DNA of 64,000 nt from Lachnospiraceae bacterium NK4A179 (GCA_000421045.1 ATWC01000009.1:1-64000); one strand, 5' to 3'; shown: positions 25,999 through 35,825, counted from the stretch's first letter. Numbers and translations are program-made. The notes: generated from the letters alone by a model not told the origin.

Positions 25999-27729
25999 AT
26001 GGGATATCGTGAGAAATTTGATGAATGGCTTTCATCTGATTATTTTGATCAGAAGACCAAGGAAGAACTCCTTGCTATAAGGAATGATGAGAAAGAGGTT
26101 GAGGACAGATTCTACAAGGATCTTGAATTCGGAACCGGCGGGCTCAGAGGCGTTATAGGTGCAGGTACAAACAGAATGAATATATATACCGTGCGTAAAG
26201 CCAGCCAGGGTCTTGCAAATTATATAATTAAAAATGCAGGTGAGGAAGGAAAGAAGAAGGGCGTTGCCGTTTCCTATGATAACAGAAGGATGAGCCCTGA
26301 GTTTGCTGATGAGACAGCTCTCTGCCTCAATGCAAACGGTATCAAAGCATATGTCTTTGATGCACTCCGTCCTACACCCGAACTGTCATATGCACTCCGC
26401 ACGCTTGGCTGTATCGCAGGTGTTATGGTGACTGCTTCGCACAATCCGCCAGAGTATAACGGTTATAAGGTATATTGGGAAGACGGCGCGCAGGTTACCC
26501 CGCCTCATGATAATGGCATCATCGCCGAAGTAAATGCCATTACGGATTATTCTTCCGTAAAGACAATGGACAAGGAAGAGGCAAAGAAGGCCGGCCTTTA
26601 CAATGTGATCGGAAAAGAAATTGATGACAGCTATATGGAAGAGCTGAAGAAGCAGATCATCCATCCCGATGTGATCCGGGCTGTTTCAGGTGATATAAAG
26701 ATCGTTTACACACCGTTCCATGGAACCGGAAACGTGCCTGTAAGAAGAGTTCTTGATGAACTTGGATTTAAAAATGTCTATATCGTAAAGGAACAGGAAG
26801 ATCCTGATCCGGAGTTCAAGACACTTGTTTATCCCAATCCCGAGGATCCAAGAGCATTTGAACTGGCACTCCGTCTTGCAGAAGAAAAGGATGCCGATAT
26901 CGTAATGGCAACAGATCCTGATGCAGACAGACTCGGTATCTATGCCAAGGACAGCAGGACCGGAGAATACATTCCTTTCACGGGAAATATGTCCGGCATG
27001 CTGATCGCGGAATATATTCTCAGAGAACGCACGGCTACAGGCACAATGCCTGAGAACCCTGCACTTGTAACAACCATAGTAACAACAAATCTTGCACATG
27101 CCATTACAAAGGCATACGGCGTTAAAGAGATAGATGTGCTTACCGGATTCAAGTATATCGGAGAGCAGATCAAATTCTTTGAACAGAACAAGAGTTACAA
27201 TTATGTATTTGGTCTTGAGGAGTCATACGGCTGCCTGGCAGGAACACATGCAAGAGACAAGGATGCAGTTGTTGCCGTAATGATGCTTTCGGAAGTAGCA
27301 GCATTCTGTAAGAGACAGGGGATCACTCTTTGGGATATGATGCTCGAGATATATGAGAAGTACGGCTACTATAAGGAGACACAGTACGCCATCACCAAGA
27401 AGGGCAAGGAAGGTCTTGAAGAGATCGCTCAGATGATGGAGAAGTTCAGAAGCAACCCGCCTAAGGAATTCGGTGATCTTAAGGTTGTTAAGCTTCTTGA
27501 TTACAAGACAGGAAAGACAAAGAGCTTTGTTGACGGAAGCGAAGGAACTACAGGTCTTCCTTTATCTAATGTTCTTTATTTCGAACTTGAGAATGATTCA
27601 TGGTGCTGTGCACGTCCTTCGGGAACAGAGCCTAAGATCAAGTTTTATATGGGTGTTAAGGGCACATCACTTGAGGATGCTGAAAACAGGCTGAATGCTC
27701 TTACCGAAGCTGTTAAGTCTCATATCTGA
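25999..27729 (+). CDS. phosphoglucomutase / phosphomannomutase (alpha-D-phosphohexomutase)
   Basis: 576 residues from ATG 25999 with AGGAGG eight bases upstream, the length of the PgcA-type enzyme of Firmicutes. TASHNPPEYNGYK near 145 has the phosphoserine, DPDADRLGI near 306 is the metal loop, EESYGCL near 410 binds the sugar and RPSGTEPK near 539 the phosphate. It interconverts glucose-6-phosphate and glucose-1-phosphate, the substrate of RmlA, so it feeds the rhamnose pathway here. Confidence 0.94.
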   Translation: MGYREKFDEWLSSDYFDQKTKEELLAIRNDEKEVEDRFYKDLEFGTGGLRGVIGAGTNRMNIYTVRKASQGLANYIIKNAGEEGKKKGVAVSYDNRRMSPEFADETALCLNANGIKAYVFDALRPTPELSYALRTLGCIAGVMVTASHNPPEYNGYKVYWEDGAQVTPPHDNGIIAEVNAITDYSSVKTMDKEEAKKAGLYNVIGKEIDDSYMEELKKQIIHPDVIRAVSGDIKIVYTPFHGTGNVPVRRVLDELGFKNVYIVKEQEDPDPEFKTLVYPNPEDPRAFELALRLAEEKDADIVMATDPDADRLGIYAKDSRTGEYIPFTGNMSGMLIAEYILRERTATGTMPENPALVTTIVTTNLAHAITKAYGVKEIDVLTGFKYIGEQIKFFEQNKSYNYVFGLEESYGCLAGTHARDKDAVVAVMMLSEVAAFCKRQGITLWDMMLEIYEKYGYYKETQYAITKKGKEGLEEIAQMMEKFRSNPPKEFGDLKVVKLLDYKTGKTKSFVDGSEGTTGLPLSNVLYFELENDSWCCARPSGTEPKIKFYMGVKGTSLEDAENRLNALTEAVKSHI

Positions 27730-27753
27730 GAAACAGTACAGACTTTAAGTTTA

Positions 27754-27780
27754 CGGGAGATCCTTAAAACGGGTCTCCCG
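27754..27780 (+). terminator. hairpin after phosphoglucomutase
   Basis: CGGGAGATCC, seven-base loop, GGGTCTCCCG (10-bp stem with one G-T). The T-run is short (CTTTG), and the next gene starts 12 bases on, so it may only reduce read-through. Confidence 0.5.
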
Positions 27781-27791
27781 CTTTGAGTATT

Positions 27792-29024
27792 ATGGGTTTA
27801 AAGACAGATTTAAAAAAAACAAGCGCATATCTTAAAAAAAACGGGCTGCCTGATACTGTTAATGCAGTGAGGGAGAGGCTTTATCTTAGACGTCAGAAAT
27901 ACAGTTATGATGAGCCTTCTGAGGATATACTTGAGAAGCAGAGAAACACGGAGTTTAAGAATCCTTTAAAGATCTCAGTTGTTGTTCCGGCCTATGAGAC
28001 AGATGAATTGTTTCTTGAGGATATGATCCTTTCGGTAATGGAACAGACTTATCCTGCCTATGAATTGATCATCGCAGATGCTTCGGTCTCCGATAAGGTG
28101 GAGAAAAAGACTAAAGAACTGTGTGCCGAATATGACAATATAGTCTATCTTAAACTTGAGAAGAATGCCGGTATATCAGAAAATACAAATGCTGCGCTTG
28201 AGGCTGCAGGCGGTGATTACACAGGGCTTCTTGATCATGATGATATGCTTACGAAGGATGCTCTGTTTTCGGTTATGGAGGCTATAGACAAGCTTTCAGT
28301 AAACCCGCTAATGGTATATACGGACGAGGATAAATGCGACGGTACTTCATACAGATATTTTGAACCGAATATAAAAAAAGATATCGATCCGGATATGCTT
28401 TTTACGAATAATTATATCTGTCATTTTTCAGTTTACAGGACTGATGTTATAAAGTCACTTGGACTGAGAGGCGAATACGACGGTGCACAGGATTATGATC
28501 TGGCACTCAGGACTTTGTTTATGGCGCTTGAGTCCGAGGGCAAACTTGAAGAACTTATGATACATGTTCCCAAGGTGTGCTATCACTGGAGATGTCATAC
28601 CGGTTCTACTGCAGAGGATCCTTCATCAAAGGAGTATGCCTATGAGGCAGGACGAAGAGTCGCAGCGCAGTCTCTCAACAGATATCTTAAGATGTTAAAT
28701 CCTTCAGCGGATGAAATCGAGGTGTATCACTCAAAGCATCTTGGTTTCTACAAGGCTGATTATGGCGACAGGCTGTTTGAACTTAGACCGGATGTTAAGG
28801 CTGTGTGCGGCCCTGTATTTAAAGGTGGGAAACTTGTCCTCGGAGGAAGGGATAAGGATGGCAATGTCCTGTACAAGGGCCTTAGGGAAGGCTTTGCAGG
28901 TCCGTGCAATGTGGCATCTTTGCTGCAGCGTGTGTATGCCGGTGATGAAAAGAATATGAAGCATAATCCGTCGGGCAGAGGAGATGTGATACTTTATGAT
29001 CCCGACATGACAGTGGAACTGTAG
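27792..29024 (+). CDS. GT2-family glycosyltransferase
   Basis: 410 residues from ATG 27792 (a TTG at 27783 is in frame but lies in the hairpin). GT2 motifs: SVVVPAYETDELF near 62, NAGISENTNAALE, LDHDDML near 147, YTDEDKCD near 175, GAQDYDLALR near 236. The first GT2 domain of the 23960 protein shares the GLLDHDD and NNYICHF motifs, so they are related. A short C-terminal extension has no clear identity. No Shine-Dalgarno is seen; coupling to upstream translation is not possible across the gap. Confidence 0.85.
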   Translation: MGLKTDLKKTSAYLKKNGLPDTVNAVRERLYLRRQKYSYDEPSEDILEKQRNTEFKNPLKISVVVPAYETDELFLEDMILSVMEQTYPAYELIIADASVSDKVEKKTKELCAEYDNIVYLKLEKNAGISENTNAALEAAGGDYTGLLDHDDMLTKDALFSVMEAIDKLSVNPLMVYTDEDKCDGTSYRYFEPNIKKDIDPDMLFTNNYICHFSVYRTDVIKSLGLRGEYDGAQDYDLALRTLFMALESEGKLEELMIHVPKVCYHWRCHTGSTAEDPSSKEYAYEAGRRVAAQSLNRYLKMLNPSADEIEVYHSKHLGFYKADYGDRLFELRPDVKAVCGPVFKGGKLVLGGRDKDGNVLYKGLREGFAGPCNVASLLQRVYAGDEKNMKHNPSGRGDVILYDPDMTVEL

Positions 29025-29032
29025 GGGGTATT

Positions 29033-30013
29033 ATGAAGATAAAAGTCAGTGTGGTCATCCCTAATTATAACGGTGAGAAATATCTGTCAAACTGCCTTAA
29101 GTCGCTCAAGAGGCAGTCATTTAAAGACTTTGAGATCATAGTTGTTGATGACGGATCAAAAGACGGCTCTGCTAAAAGAGCAAGATACAGGATCAGAAAA
29201 GAAGGCGGATATCCGCCTGTTCATTTTCTTATGCTGCGCAGAAATGCCGGGTTTGCCGCTGCGGTAAATGCCGGGATAAAAAAGAGCGCTGCTCCGTTAG
29301 TGTTGCTTTTAAACAATGACACGATAGCGGAAAAACATTTCGTTGAGAAAATGTATATGGCGATGCGACGCAACCCGGGTGTTTTTTCAGCATCTGCTAA
29401 GATGCTGAACATGCACAACAGGAGATTAGCGGATGATTGCGGTGATATGTACTGCGCTCTTGGATATGCGTTTTCACCGGCTAAGGATAAACCTGCGGAA
29501 GCTTTCCGTCGAAGCACGTATGTATTTGCCGCCTGTGCCGGGGCAGCGATCTACAGAAAGGATGATCTGGAACTGCTCGGAGGATTTGATGAACTCCATT
29601 TTGCTTATCTTGAAGATATAGATCTCGGATATCGTGCAAGACTAGCAGGTTTTAAAAATATATATGCGCCCGGGGCGAAGGTGCTGCATGCCGGATCCGG
29701 CTTTTCGGGCTCAAGATATAATGAATTTAAGGTTGCGCTTTCTTCAAGAAATAATGTTTATCTTATATACAAGAATATGCCCGTGTGGCAGCTTATAGTG
29801 AATGCTCCTTTTCTGATAGCCGGCTTTGCCGTTAAGGCGGTATTTTTCGCTGCAAAAGGACTTGGTGGCACATATACTAAAGGCCTTGCGGAGGGCATAA
29901 GGATGAGTAAGGGGCCGGGACGAAACAGGAGAGTTGACTTCTCAAGGGTACCCGGACATATACAGCTTAGGACTGAGGCAGAACTGTTAAGAAATATGCT
30001 CAGGTTGCTGTAA
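29033..30013 (+). CDS. GT2-family glycosyltransferase (WbbL/rhamnosyltransferase-like)
   Basis: 326 residues. SVVIPNYNGEKYLSNCL, VDDGSKDGS near 40, LNNDT near 93 and GGFDELHFAYLEDIDLGYR near 183 match the WbbL-like rhamnosyltransferase pattern. The C-terminal ~70 residues include one or two hydrophobic helices (LIVNAPFLIAGFAVKAVFF) that would hold it at the membrane. GGGGG lies five bases before the ATG. Confidence 0.85.
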   Translation: MKIKVSVVIPNYNGEKYLSNCLKSLKRQSFKDFEIIVVDDGSKDGSAKRARYRIRKEGGYPPVHFLMLRRNAGFAAAVNAGIKKSAAPLVLLLNNDTIAEKHFVEKMYMAMRRNPGVFSASAKMLNMHNRRLADDCGDMYCALGYAFSPAKDKPAEAFRRSTYVFAACAGAAIYRKDDLELLGGFDELHFAYLEDIDLGYRARLAGFKNIYAPGAKVLHAGSGFSGSRYNEFKVALSSRNNVYLIYKNMPVWQLIVNAPFLIAGFAVKAVFFAAKGLGGTYTKGLAEGIRMSKGPGRNRRVDFSRVPGHIQLRTEAELLRNMLRLL

Positions 30014-30066
30014 TTTTACATATAAGGTAAAATACTTTCGTAGTTTACATAAATTTTTAATCAGTT

Positions 30067-31473
30067 ATGATCAAAGATAATCAGAGAACATTTAATCAGC
30101 TTCATATCATTATTGACGGGCTGCTGATAGCGCTTTCGTATATTGCAGGCTGGTACTGCAAATTCGTATTCTTCCCGGATGAAATGGGGATTATGGGTGC
30201 GCTTGACAGACAGACTTATTTTTCATTTCTGTATTATATTGTTCCCGGGTATCTGGTCGTATTCTATTTTTCAGGACTCTACAATCCCAAGAGGTATTCA
30301 AGTGCCAGAAGAGAGATGTTTAATGTTGCAAAGGCTAATTTCCTCGGTCTTGCAGCTATATTTGCATTCCTCTACATATTCAAGATCAAGGATGTATCCC
30401 GTGCTGTTATCAGTTACTTCTTCATTTTTTCGGTATGCAGTGAGATGGCTGAGAGGCTTTTTATCCGTATCATACTGAGACGATTAAGAAGGAGCGGCTA
30501 CAACACAAAGTATGTTCTTTTGGTCGGATATTCAAGAGCTACGGAAAAGTACATAGACAGGATCATGGAGAATCCTCAGTGGGGATATGTGGTACGCGGA
30601 ATACTTGATGACAGGATCCCTGTGGGAACAAGATACAAGGGTGTAAAGGTTATAGGTGAGCTTGCAAATCTTGAAGTGGTGCTTCCGGAAAACAAACTCG
30701 ACGAGATTGGTGTAACGCTTGACCTTAAGGATTATGACAGACTGGAAAAGATAGTTAATGTATGTGAGAAATCCGGCGTTCATACAAAGTTTATTCCCGA
30801 TTACAACAGCGTGATCCCTTCAAGCCCTTATATAGAGGATCTCAATGGATTGACTGTAGTAAATATCAGACATGTACCTCTTTCAAATACAGTCAATATG
30901 TTCATCAAGCGAACAATGGATCTGATATGTGCACTGATCATACTGATCATTTTTTCTCCGGTAATGATCATTTCTGCTATAGCGATACGTGTAAGTGACG
31001 GAGGATCTGCGATCTTCAAACAGGAAAGAGTCGGACGGCATAACAGGCCGTTTATGATGTACAAATTCCGCACTATGAAAGAACAGAGTGAAAAGGATGA
31101 ACTGAAAGGATGGACAACAAAGGGCGATCCCAGAGTGACAGCCATCGGAAGATTTTTGAGACATACAAGTCTTGACGAACTTCCGCAGCTAATAAATGTA
31201 CTTAAGGGTGATATGTCAGTTGTGGGACCGAGACCCGAACGTCCTCAGTTTGTTGAAAAATTCAAAGAAGAGATACCTCGCTATATGATCAAGCATCAGG
31301 TTAGACCTGGTCTTACGGGATGGGCGCAGATCAATGGTTACAGAGGTGACACCTCCATACGTAAGCGCATAGAGTATGATATCTATTACATTGAGAACTG
31401 GAGTGTGGGCTTTGATATAAAGATCATGTTCTTAACTATTTTCAAGGGCTTTATTAATAAAAACGCTTATTAA
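30067..31473 (+). CDS. polyprenyl-phosphate sugar-phosphate transferase (PNPT family, WbaP/EpsE-like)
   Basis: 468 residues. Four to five N-terminal membrane helices, a CoA-binding-like Rossmann domain (LLVGYSRATEKYI near 157), then another helix and the catalytic sugar transferase domain from about 280: KRTMDL, KQERVGRHNRPF, MYKFRTM, DELPQLINVLKGDMSVVGPRPE near 370, VRPGLTGWAQI. It starts glycan assembly by moving a hexose-1-phosphate onto undecaprenyl phosphate. Upstream 30005-30033 holds TTGCTG, 17 bases, TAAAAT, a plausible promoter, and a TTTACATAAA motif lies between it and the ATG. Confidence 0.92.
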   Translation: MIKDNQRTFNQLHIIIDGLLIALSYIAGWYCKFVFFPDEMGIMGALDRQTYFSFLYYIVPGYLVVFYFSGLYNPKRYSSARREMFNVAKANFLGLAAIFAFLYIFKIKDVSRAVISYFFIFSVCSEMAERLFIRIILRRLRRSGYNTKYVLLVGYSRATEKYIDRIMENPQWGYVVRGILDDRIPVGTRYKGVKVIGELANLEVVLPENKLDEIGVTLDLKDYDRLEKIVNVCEKSGVHTKFIPDYNSVIPSSPYIEDLNGLTVVNIRHVPLSNTVNMFIKRTMDLICALIILIIFSPVMIISAIAIRVSDGGSAIFKQERVGRHNRPFMMYKFRTMKEQSEKDELKGWTTKGDPRVTAIGRFLRHTSLDELPQLINVLKGDMSVVGPRPERPQFVEKFKEEIPRYMIKHQVRPGLTGWAQINGYRGDTSIRKRIEYDIYYIENWSVGFDIKIMFLTIFKGFINKNAY

Positions 31474-31474
31474 A

Positions 31475-32413
31475 ATGTTTACTGCAGATGTTGTGATCCC
31501 GGTTTACAGACCGGATGAAAAACTTATCAAGATAATAGACAGGCTTCACCGTCAGAAGATGAAGCCGGGGAAGATAATCCTCATTAATACCGGGAGAAAG
31601 TATTATGAGGATTTTTTTGGTGAAGAGGATCCTGCAAAACTCTATAGTGATGTCAGTGTCACACATATAACTGAGGATGAATTTGATCACGGTGCCGCAA
31701 GGGACATGGGGATCAAAATGTCACAGGCTGACGCTGTGATATGCATGACGGATGATGCTCTTCCTGTTGATGCCAATCTTATAGGTGAACTTGTAAGGCC
31801 TCTTGCAGACGGTATTGCGCAGTCTTCGTATGCCAGACAGCTTCCGGGAAAAGCTTCATCGGTTTATGAAGCGGCTTCAAGGTGCTTTAATTATCCGGCT
31901 GCACCGTGCGTAAAAAGCAGAGAAGACCTTGCGACGATGGGGATCAAGACTTTCTTCTGCTCTGATGTCTGCGCGGCACATTTAAGAAAAACATATGATG
32001 AACTGGGGGGCTTCGACAGAAATATCATTTTTAATGAGGATATGATATATGCGCGCAAACTGATTGATGCCGGATATCATATTGCCTATGTTCCTTCAGC
32101 AAGAGTTCTTCATTCACATGATTACAATGCAGTTCAATATTTTAAACGCAGTTTTGATCTGGGTGTTTCTCATGCACAGTACCCTGATGTTTTCGGGGAT
32201 GTATCTTCTGAATCTGAAGGGCTGAAATTGATAAAAAAGACTGTATTATTTTATATAAAAAAAGGTGAGGGAATACGTATTCCTCAAATGCTTTTTTATA
32301 ATGCCTGCAAGTATGCAGGCTACAGAGCCGGAAAGGCCTATAAGCATCTGCCTGCTTCCGTCCTGCCTGTGCTTTCGCTGAATTCGCGTTATTTTTCACA
32401 TATTCAGCACTAA
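31475..32413 (+). CDS. GT2-family glycosyltransferase, probable rhamnosyltransferase
   Basis: 312 residues, beginning one base after the preceding stop. VVIPVYRPDEKL, the DHGAARDMGI stretch near 71 (characteristic of RfbN/RfbF-like rhamnosyltransferases), MTDDALP near 91 and FNEDMIYARKLIDAGY near 188 are seen. Likely adds L-rhamnose from the dTDP-rhamnose made by the rml enzymes; the donor is inferred. Confidence 0.85.
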   Translation: MFTADVVIPVYRPDEKLIKIIDRLHRQKMKPGKIILINTGRKYYEDFFGEEDPAKLYSDVSVTHITEDEFDHGAARDMGIKMSQADAVICMTDDALPVDANLIGELVRPLADGIAQSSYARQLPGKASSVYEAASRCFNYPAAPCVKSREDLATMGIKTFFCSDVCAAHLRKTYDELGGFDRNIIFNEDMIYARKLIDAGYHIAYVPSARVLHSHDYNAVQYFKRSFDLGVSHAQYPDVFGDVSSESEGLKLIKKTVLFYIKKGEGIRIPQMLFYNACKYAGYRAGKAYKHLPASVLPVLSLNSRYFSHIQH

Positions 32414-32484
32414 ATGAACACATTTTTTTCACATTCTTCGCATAGAATACGTGGCATAGAGATTAAAGAAAGGAAGTGTCAGTC

Positions 32485-34521
32485 ATGTACGAAGATAACA
32501 ACGGAAATAATAACGTAAACGGTCCTTCTTACGGGACATATAACAGCAGCTATAGCAATCAGTTCGGCCTGTCTGACAACAGTAATGCGGTAAACGCATC
32601 TCCTGCTTCAGACGGAATGGCTTCTGTGGCTTCCGGGGCAGCAGAAACAGCAGCGGCAGCACCTGCTGCAACTAATACAACTGCCGACAGTAGTGTATCT
32701 ACAGGTTCCGCTTTGGGAAATCCTTCATCCCCGTTTGCATATACATACGGTTCACAGGCAGCAACTGCAGGAAACACATATAGCTCACAGAATACAACTG
32801 CAGGAAGCGCATATGCTTCACAGAGCGCAGTAGCAGGAAGTTCTTACGGTTCTCCGGCTGCTGCAACAGGAAGTTCATTTAGTTCGTATAGTTCACAGAG
32901 GACGTTTTCAGGAAGCTCATATGGTGCACAGAGCGCAGTATCAGGTGGTTCCTATGGTGCTCAGGGTACGTCATCAGGAAACTCATACGGTTCACATGTA
33001 GTCGGATCAGGAAACTCATACGGTTCACATGTAGGCGGATCAGGAAATGCATATGGTTCTCAGAGCACATCTACGGGACCGGTATATTCATATAGTACAC
33101 AAAACAGCCCATATAGCAGTAATTCGTATGCATCCCCTCAGTATACGCAGCCAAACATGGGCTCGAATGGCCAGTCACAGCCGGGGACTAAACCTAAGAA
33201 AAAGAAATCCCCTGTAGGCGTTATCCTTCTTGCTTCTGCGCTTATCGTTCTTTGCTTTTTGATCATTGGAGGAGTTTCAATAGCAAGGTTTATCGGTTCT
33301 CATTCGGATTTCAGCGCAAAGATTGAAACCAATAAGTTTGACAGCGATGATCCTATTTTTGATGATAAGGATGCAGAGGCTGTTCCTGAGGATTTCGATA
33401 TTTCCGATAATGATGATAAGGATGATGATACAGACAGTAAGGATAAGGCTGACGTTTCTTCGGGAGCTGACGAGGCTGATATGGCAGATATCCATTCAGG
33501 CCTTACCACGAAGACAGTTGTATCCGACGTGAGCAGTATGGTTGAAGATGTTATGCCCTCGATGGTCGCCATAACAAACCATATGACGGTTGATTATTAT
33601 TACTACCAGGAACAGGGCGATGCCAGTGGATCAGGTATTATAATCGGCAAGAATGATCATGAGCTTCTAATAGCTACAAATTATCATGTTGTTGCTGACA
33701 ATGACGGACTTGAAGTTAATTTTATAGATGATGCAAAGGTTACTGCAAATGTTAAAGGCGCAGATGAGCAGATGGATCTGGCAGTTGTGGCTGTTAATAT
33801 TTCAGATATTCCGGATGATACTATGGACAGGATAGAGATTGCCACGATGGGCGATTCCGACAACTTAAAGATCGGTGAACCTGCTATCGCTATAGGTAAC
33901 TCACTTGGATACGGTCTTTCAGTTACAACAGGTGTTATAAGTGCAGTAAACAGAGAGGTATATTCGGAGGGTGAGCAAGGTGCAGGGTCTGCTGTAAAGG
34001 GCTTTATTCAGACAGATGCTGCTATCAATCCCGGAAATTCCGGTGGTGCGCTGCTAAATATTAACGGTGAGGTTATCGGGATCAACTCGAATAAGATAGG
34101 AGGAAGCAATGTTGAAGGAATGGGCTATGCTATCCCCATTTCGGCTGCAGAGCCTATTCTCGGTGATCTGATGAGTAAAGTAACTAAAGTTTCTGTTCCG
34201 GAGGATGAAAGGGGATATCTGGGAATATCCGGTGCAACGGTTACCCCTTCCGAGATAGAGTATTACGGACTTCCCGAAGGCGTTTATATAGCAACGGTAA
34301 ACGGCGGATCGCCTGCTGCTGATGTGGGGCTTCAAAAGGGTGATTTTGTTGTAGCTGTAAATGGAGAAAAAGTTGATTCTATGGGAGATCTTCAAAAGGA
34401 GCTCAGTTATTACAGGGCCGGAGACGAGATCGAGATCAGTGTTAAGAGACCTGATGGTGATGATTATACAGAACAGACGTATAAGGTAAAACTTGGCGAT
34501 AAGGGTGTTCTGGACGGCTGA
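32485..34521 (+). CDS. htrA: HtrA/DegP-type serine protease with Ser/Gly/Tyr-rich cytoplasmic tail
   Basis: 678 residues from ATG 32485 (AAGGAAG eight bases upstream; GTG 32476 is in frame). Residues 1-235 are low complexity, rich in Ser, Gly, Tyr, Ala, Gln and Asn with repeated SYGS/SYGAQ units and almost no charge from 80 on. A Lys cluster (KPKKKK) precedes the membrane helix at 243-265, so the tail is inside the cell. Outside follow an Asp-rich linker, the trypsin-like domain with His about 400 (TNYHVV), Asp about 430 (MDLAVV) and Ser about 519 (NPGNSGGAL), and one PDZ domain (about 575-670). It would degrade or refold misfolded exported proteins. Confidence 0.93.
   Translation: MYEDNNGNNNVNGPSYGTYNSSYSNQFGLSDNSNAVNASPASDGMASVASGAAETAAAAPAATNTTADSSVSTGSALGNPSSPFAYTYGSQAATAGNTYSSQNTTAGSAYASQSAVAGSSYGSPAAATGSSFSSYSSQRTFSGSSYGAQSAVSGGSYGAQGTSSGNSYGSHVVGSGNSYGSHVGGSGNAYGSQSTSTGPVYSYSTQNSPYSSNSYASPQYTQPNMGSNGQSQPGTKPKKKKSPVGVILLASALIVLCFLIIGGVSIARFIGSHSDFSAKIETNKFDSDDPIFDDKDAEAVPEDFDISDNDDKDDDTDSKDKADVSSGADEADMADIHSGLTTKTVVSDVSSMVEDVMPSMVAITNHMTVDYYYYQEQGDASGSGIIIGKNDHELLIATNYHVVADNDGLEVNFIDDAKVTANVKGADEQMDLAVVAVNISDIPDDTMDRIEIATMGDSDNLKIGEPAIAIGNSLGYGLSVTTGVISAVNREVYSEGEQGAGSAVKGFIQTDAAINPGNSGGALLNINGEVIGINSNKIGGSNVEGMGYAIPISAAEPILGDLMSKVTKVSVPEDERGYLGISGATVTPSEIEYYGLPEGVYIATVNGGSPAADVGLQKGDFVVAVNGEKVDSMGDLQKELSYYRAGDEIEISVKRPDGDDYTEQTYKVKLGDKGVLDG
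32968..33066 (+). repeat. 33-bp direct repeats in the htrA tail
   Basis: Three consecutive units of GGAAACTCATACGGTTCACA-type sequence, the first two almost identical, encode SGNSYGSHV-x-G repeats. Less regular SSYG units extend the array upstream to about 32760. Confidence 0.75.
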
Positions 34522-34551
34522 AATCATATATAGTCAGAGAATAAATATCTG

Positions 34552-34584
34552 CAGGGACGGCTTCGCATGGCGTGGCCGCCCCTG
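34552..34584 (+). other. hairpin in the leader of the NudC-type gene
   Basis: CAGGGACGGC and GCCGCCCCTG pair with one mismatch around a 13-base loop. No T-run follows, so it is not a standard terminator; it may limit read-through from htrA or stabilise the downstream message. Confidence 0.4.
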
Positions 34585-34606
34585 TGGTCGTATAAGGGGA
34601 ATTATA

Positions 34607-35452
34607 ATGATACAGGATATCGGAGAGGGAAGGCTTGATATTTCATATGGTCTGCAGAAGCCTTCTGACGGAGACAGACTATTTATTTATGGATATAAGG
34701 ACAAGACGGTATATGTAAAGATGCTTAGGGATGACATTCCGGATATACCGTTTTTTCCGTTAAAGGATGATTTGTTAAGAAACAAAGAGTTCAAATTCCT
34801 CTTCAGGATCGCTGGGACGGCCTATTTTACGATAATTGAAGATGGCACGGAATTGATCCCTTATGAGCACAATACGTATAGCTTTCAGAAGCTTTCGGTT
34901 TTCAGAAAATCTGCACAGACAGATCTGAGGTTTGCGGCTTCTACAGGCTGGCAGTTATATAAATGGTATATGGATAACCGTTTTTGCGGACGCTGTGGGG
35001 GGAAGATGAAATATGGTGAGAAGGAGCGCTCTGTAATTTGTAAAGACTGCGGTCTTACCGTCTATCCCAAGATCATGCCTGCCGTGATAATAGGCGTTAC
35101 AAACGGTGATGATATACTTATGACAAGGTATCGGGGCAGGGAATATAAGGGCCATGCTCTTATTGCAGGATTCTGTGAAATAGGAGAGACTGCTGAAGAT
35201 ACCGTAAGACGCGAAGTGATGGAAGAAGCCGGAATCAGGGTAAAGAATATCAGGTATTATAAAAGCCAGCCCTGGGGTTTTGATCAGGATCTGCTGCTTG
35301 GCTTCTACTGCGAAGCTGATGGTGATTGCAGCATAAAAATGGATGACGGAGAGTTATCGGAGGCTGTCTGGGTAAACAGAAAAGATATAACTGAAAAGAA
35401 TGAGAATATGAGTCTTACAAATGAGATGATCGTTCGCTTCAAAGAAGGCTGA
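34607..35452 (+). CDS. nudC: NAD(+) diphosphatase / NAD-cap hydrolase, Nudix (NudC-like)
   Basis: 281 residues from ATG 34607 (AAGGGGA upstream; the frame opens earlier, within htrA's end). A zinc ribbon with Cys at about 127, 130, 145 and 148, the Nudix box GFCEIGETAEDTVRREVMEE near 189, and the SQPWGFDQ motif that defines the NADH-pyrophosphatase subgroup. It hydrolyses NAD(H) to NMN(H) and AMP and, in the E. coli homologue, removes NAD caps from RNA. Confidence 0.93.
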   Translation: MIQDIGEGRLDISYGLQKPSDGDRLFIYGYKDKTVYVKMLRDDIPDIPFFPLKDDLLRNKEFKFLFRIAGTAYFTIIEDGTELIPYEHNTYSFQKLSVFRKSAQTDLRFAASTGWQLYKWYMDNRFCGRCGGKMKYGEKERSVICKDCGLTVYPKIMPAVIIGVTNGDDILMTRYRGREYKGHALIAGFCEIGETAEDTVRREVMEEAGIRVKNIRYYKSQPWGFDQDLLLGFYCEADGDCSIKMDDGELSEAVWVNRKDITEKNENMSLTNEMIVRFKEG

Positions 35453-35570
35453 AGTGTACGATCATTTTATTTGTGGTATTTTTTGCAATTTTCCTAAAAT
35501 CAAGAAAGAGAAGAGCGGAATTCCTTGAAAGTTTTTCTGGATACAAATTTGTCCAAATCTGATCTTTTGT

Positions 35571-35660
35571 TTTACATAATCCCTTAACCCGGATTATTGT
35601 GGGTTACATAATGACTTAACTCAAATTACGAAGTTTACATAAATACTTAACCCTAATTAT
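35571..35660 (+). repeat. three iteron-like direct repeats, period 31-32 bp
   Basis: Each unit follows TTACATAA-NNN-CTTAAC-Y-C-NN-ATTA; unit starts at 35572, 35604 and 35635. Spacing of about three helical turns would place bound proteins on the same face of the DNA. Confidence 0.75.
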
Positions 35661-35739
35661 TGATTCTTGACCGAATAATTAAAACGTGACTAAACAAAAT
35701 GTGGATTATGTCACTCTAAAACAACAATTCAGGATTAAA

Positions 35740-35745
35740 TATAAT
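35740..35745 (+). promoter_or_regulatory. possible -10 box before the 14-codon frame
   Basis: TATAAT in a very AT-rich stretch; the -35 position (35717-35722, TAAAAC) is poor. A TTATGTCA site lies just upstream of it. Confidence 0.3.
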
Positions 35746-35825
35746 AAAATATTAAATGAAGTATTAATTATTTGGAATCGGCCGGTAAAAATGAAGCAAA
35801 GTTGTTAAATGAAGGAGAATACTTC

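Noticed and set aside
35571-35660. Direct repeats of 31-32 bp period as a degenerate CRISPR array
   Set aside because: Only three units, the conserved part is about 20 bases with gaps, and no cas genes exist in the window.
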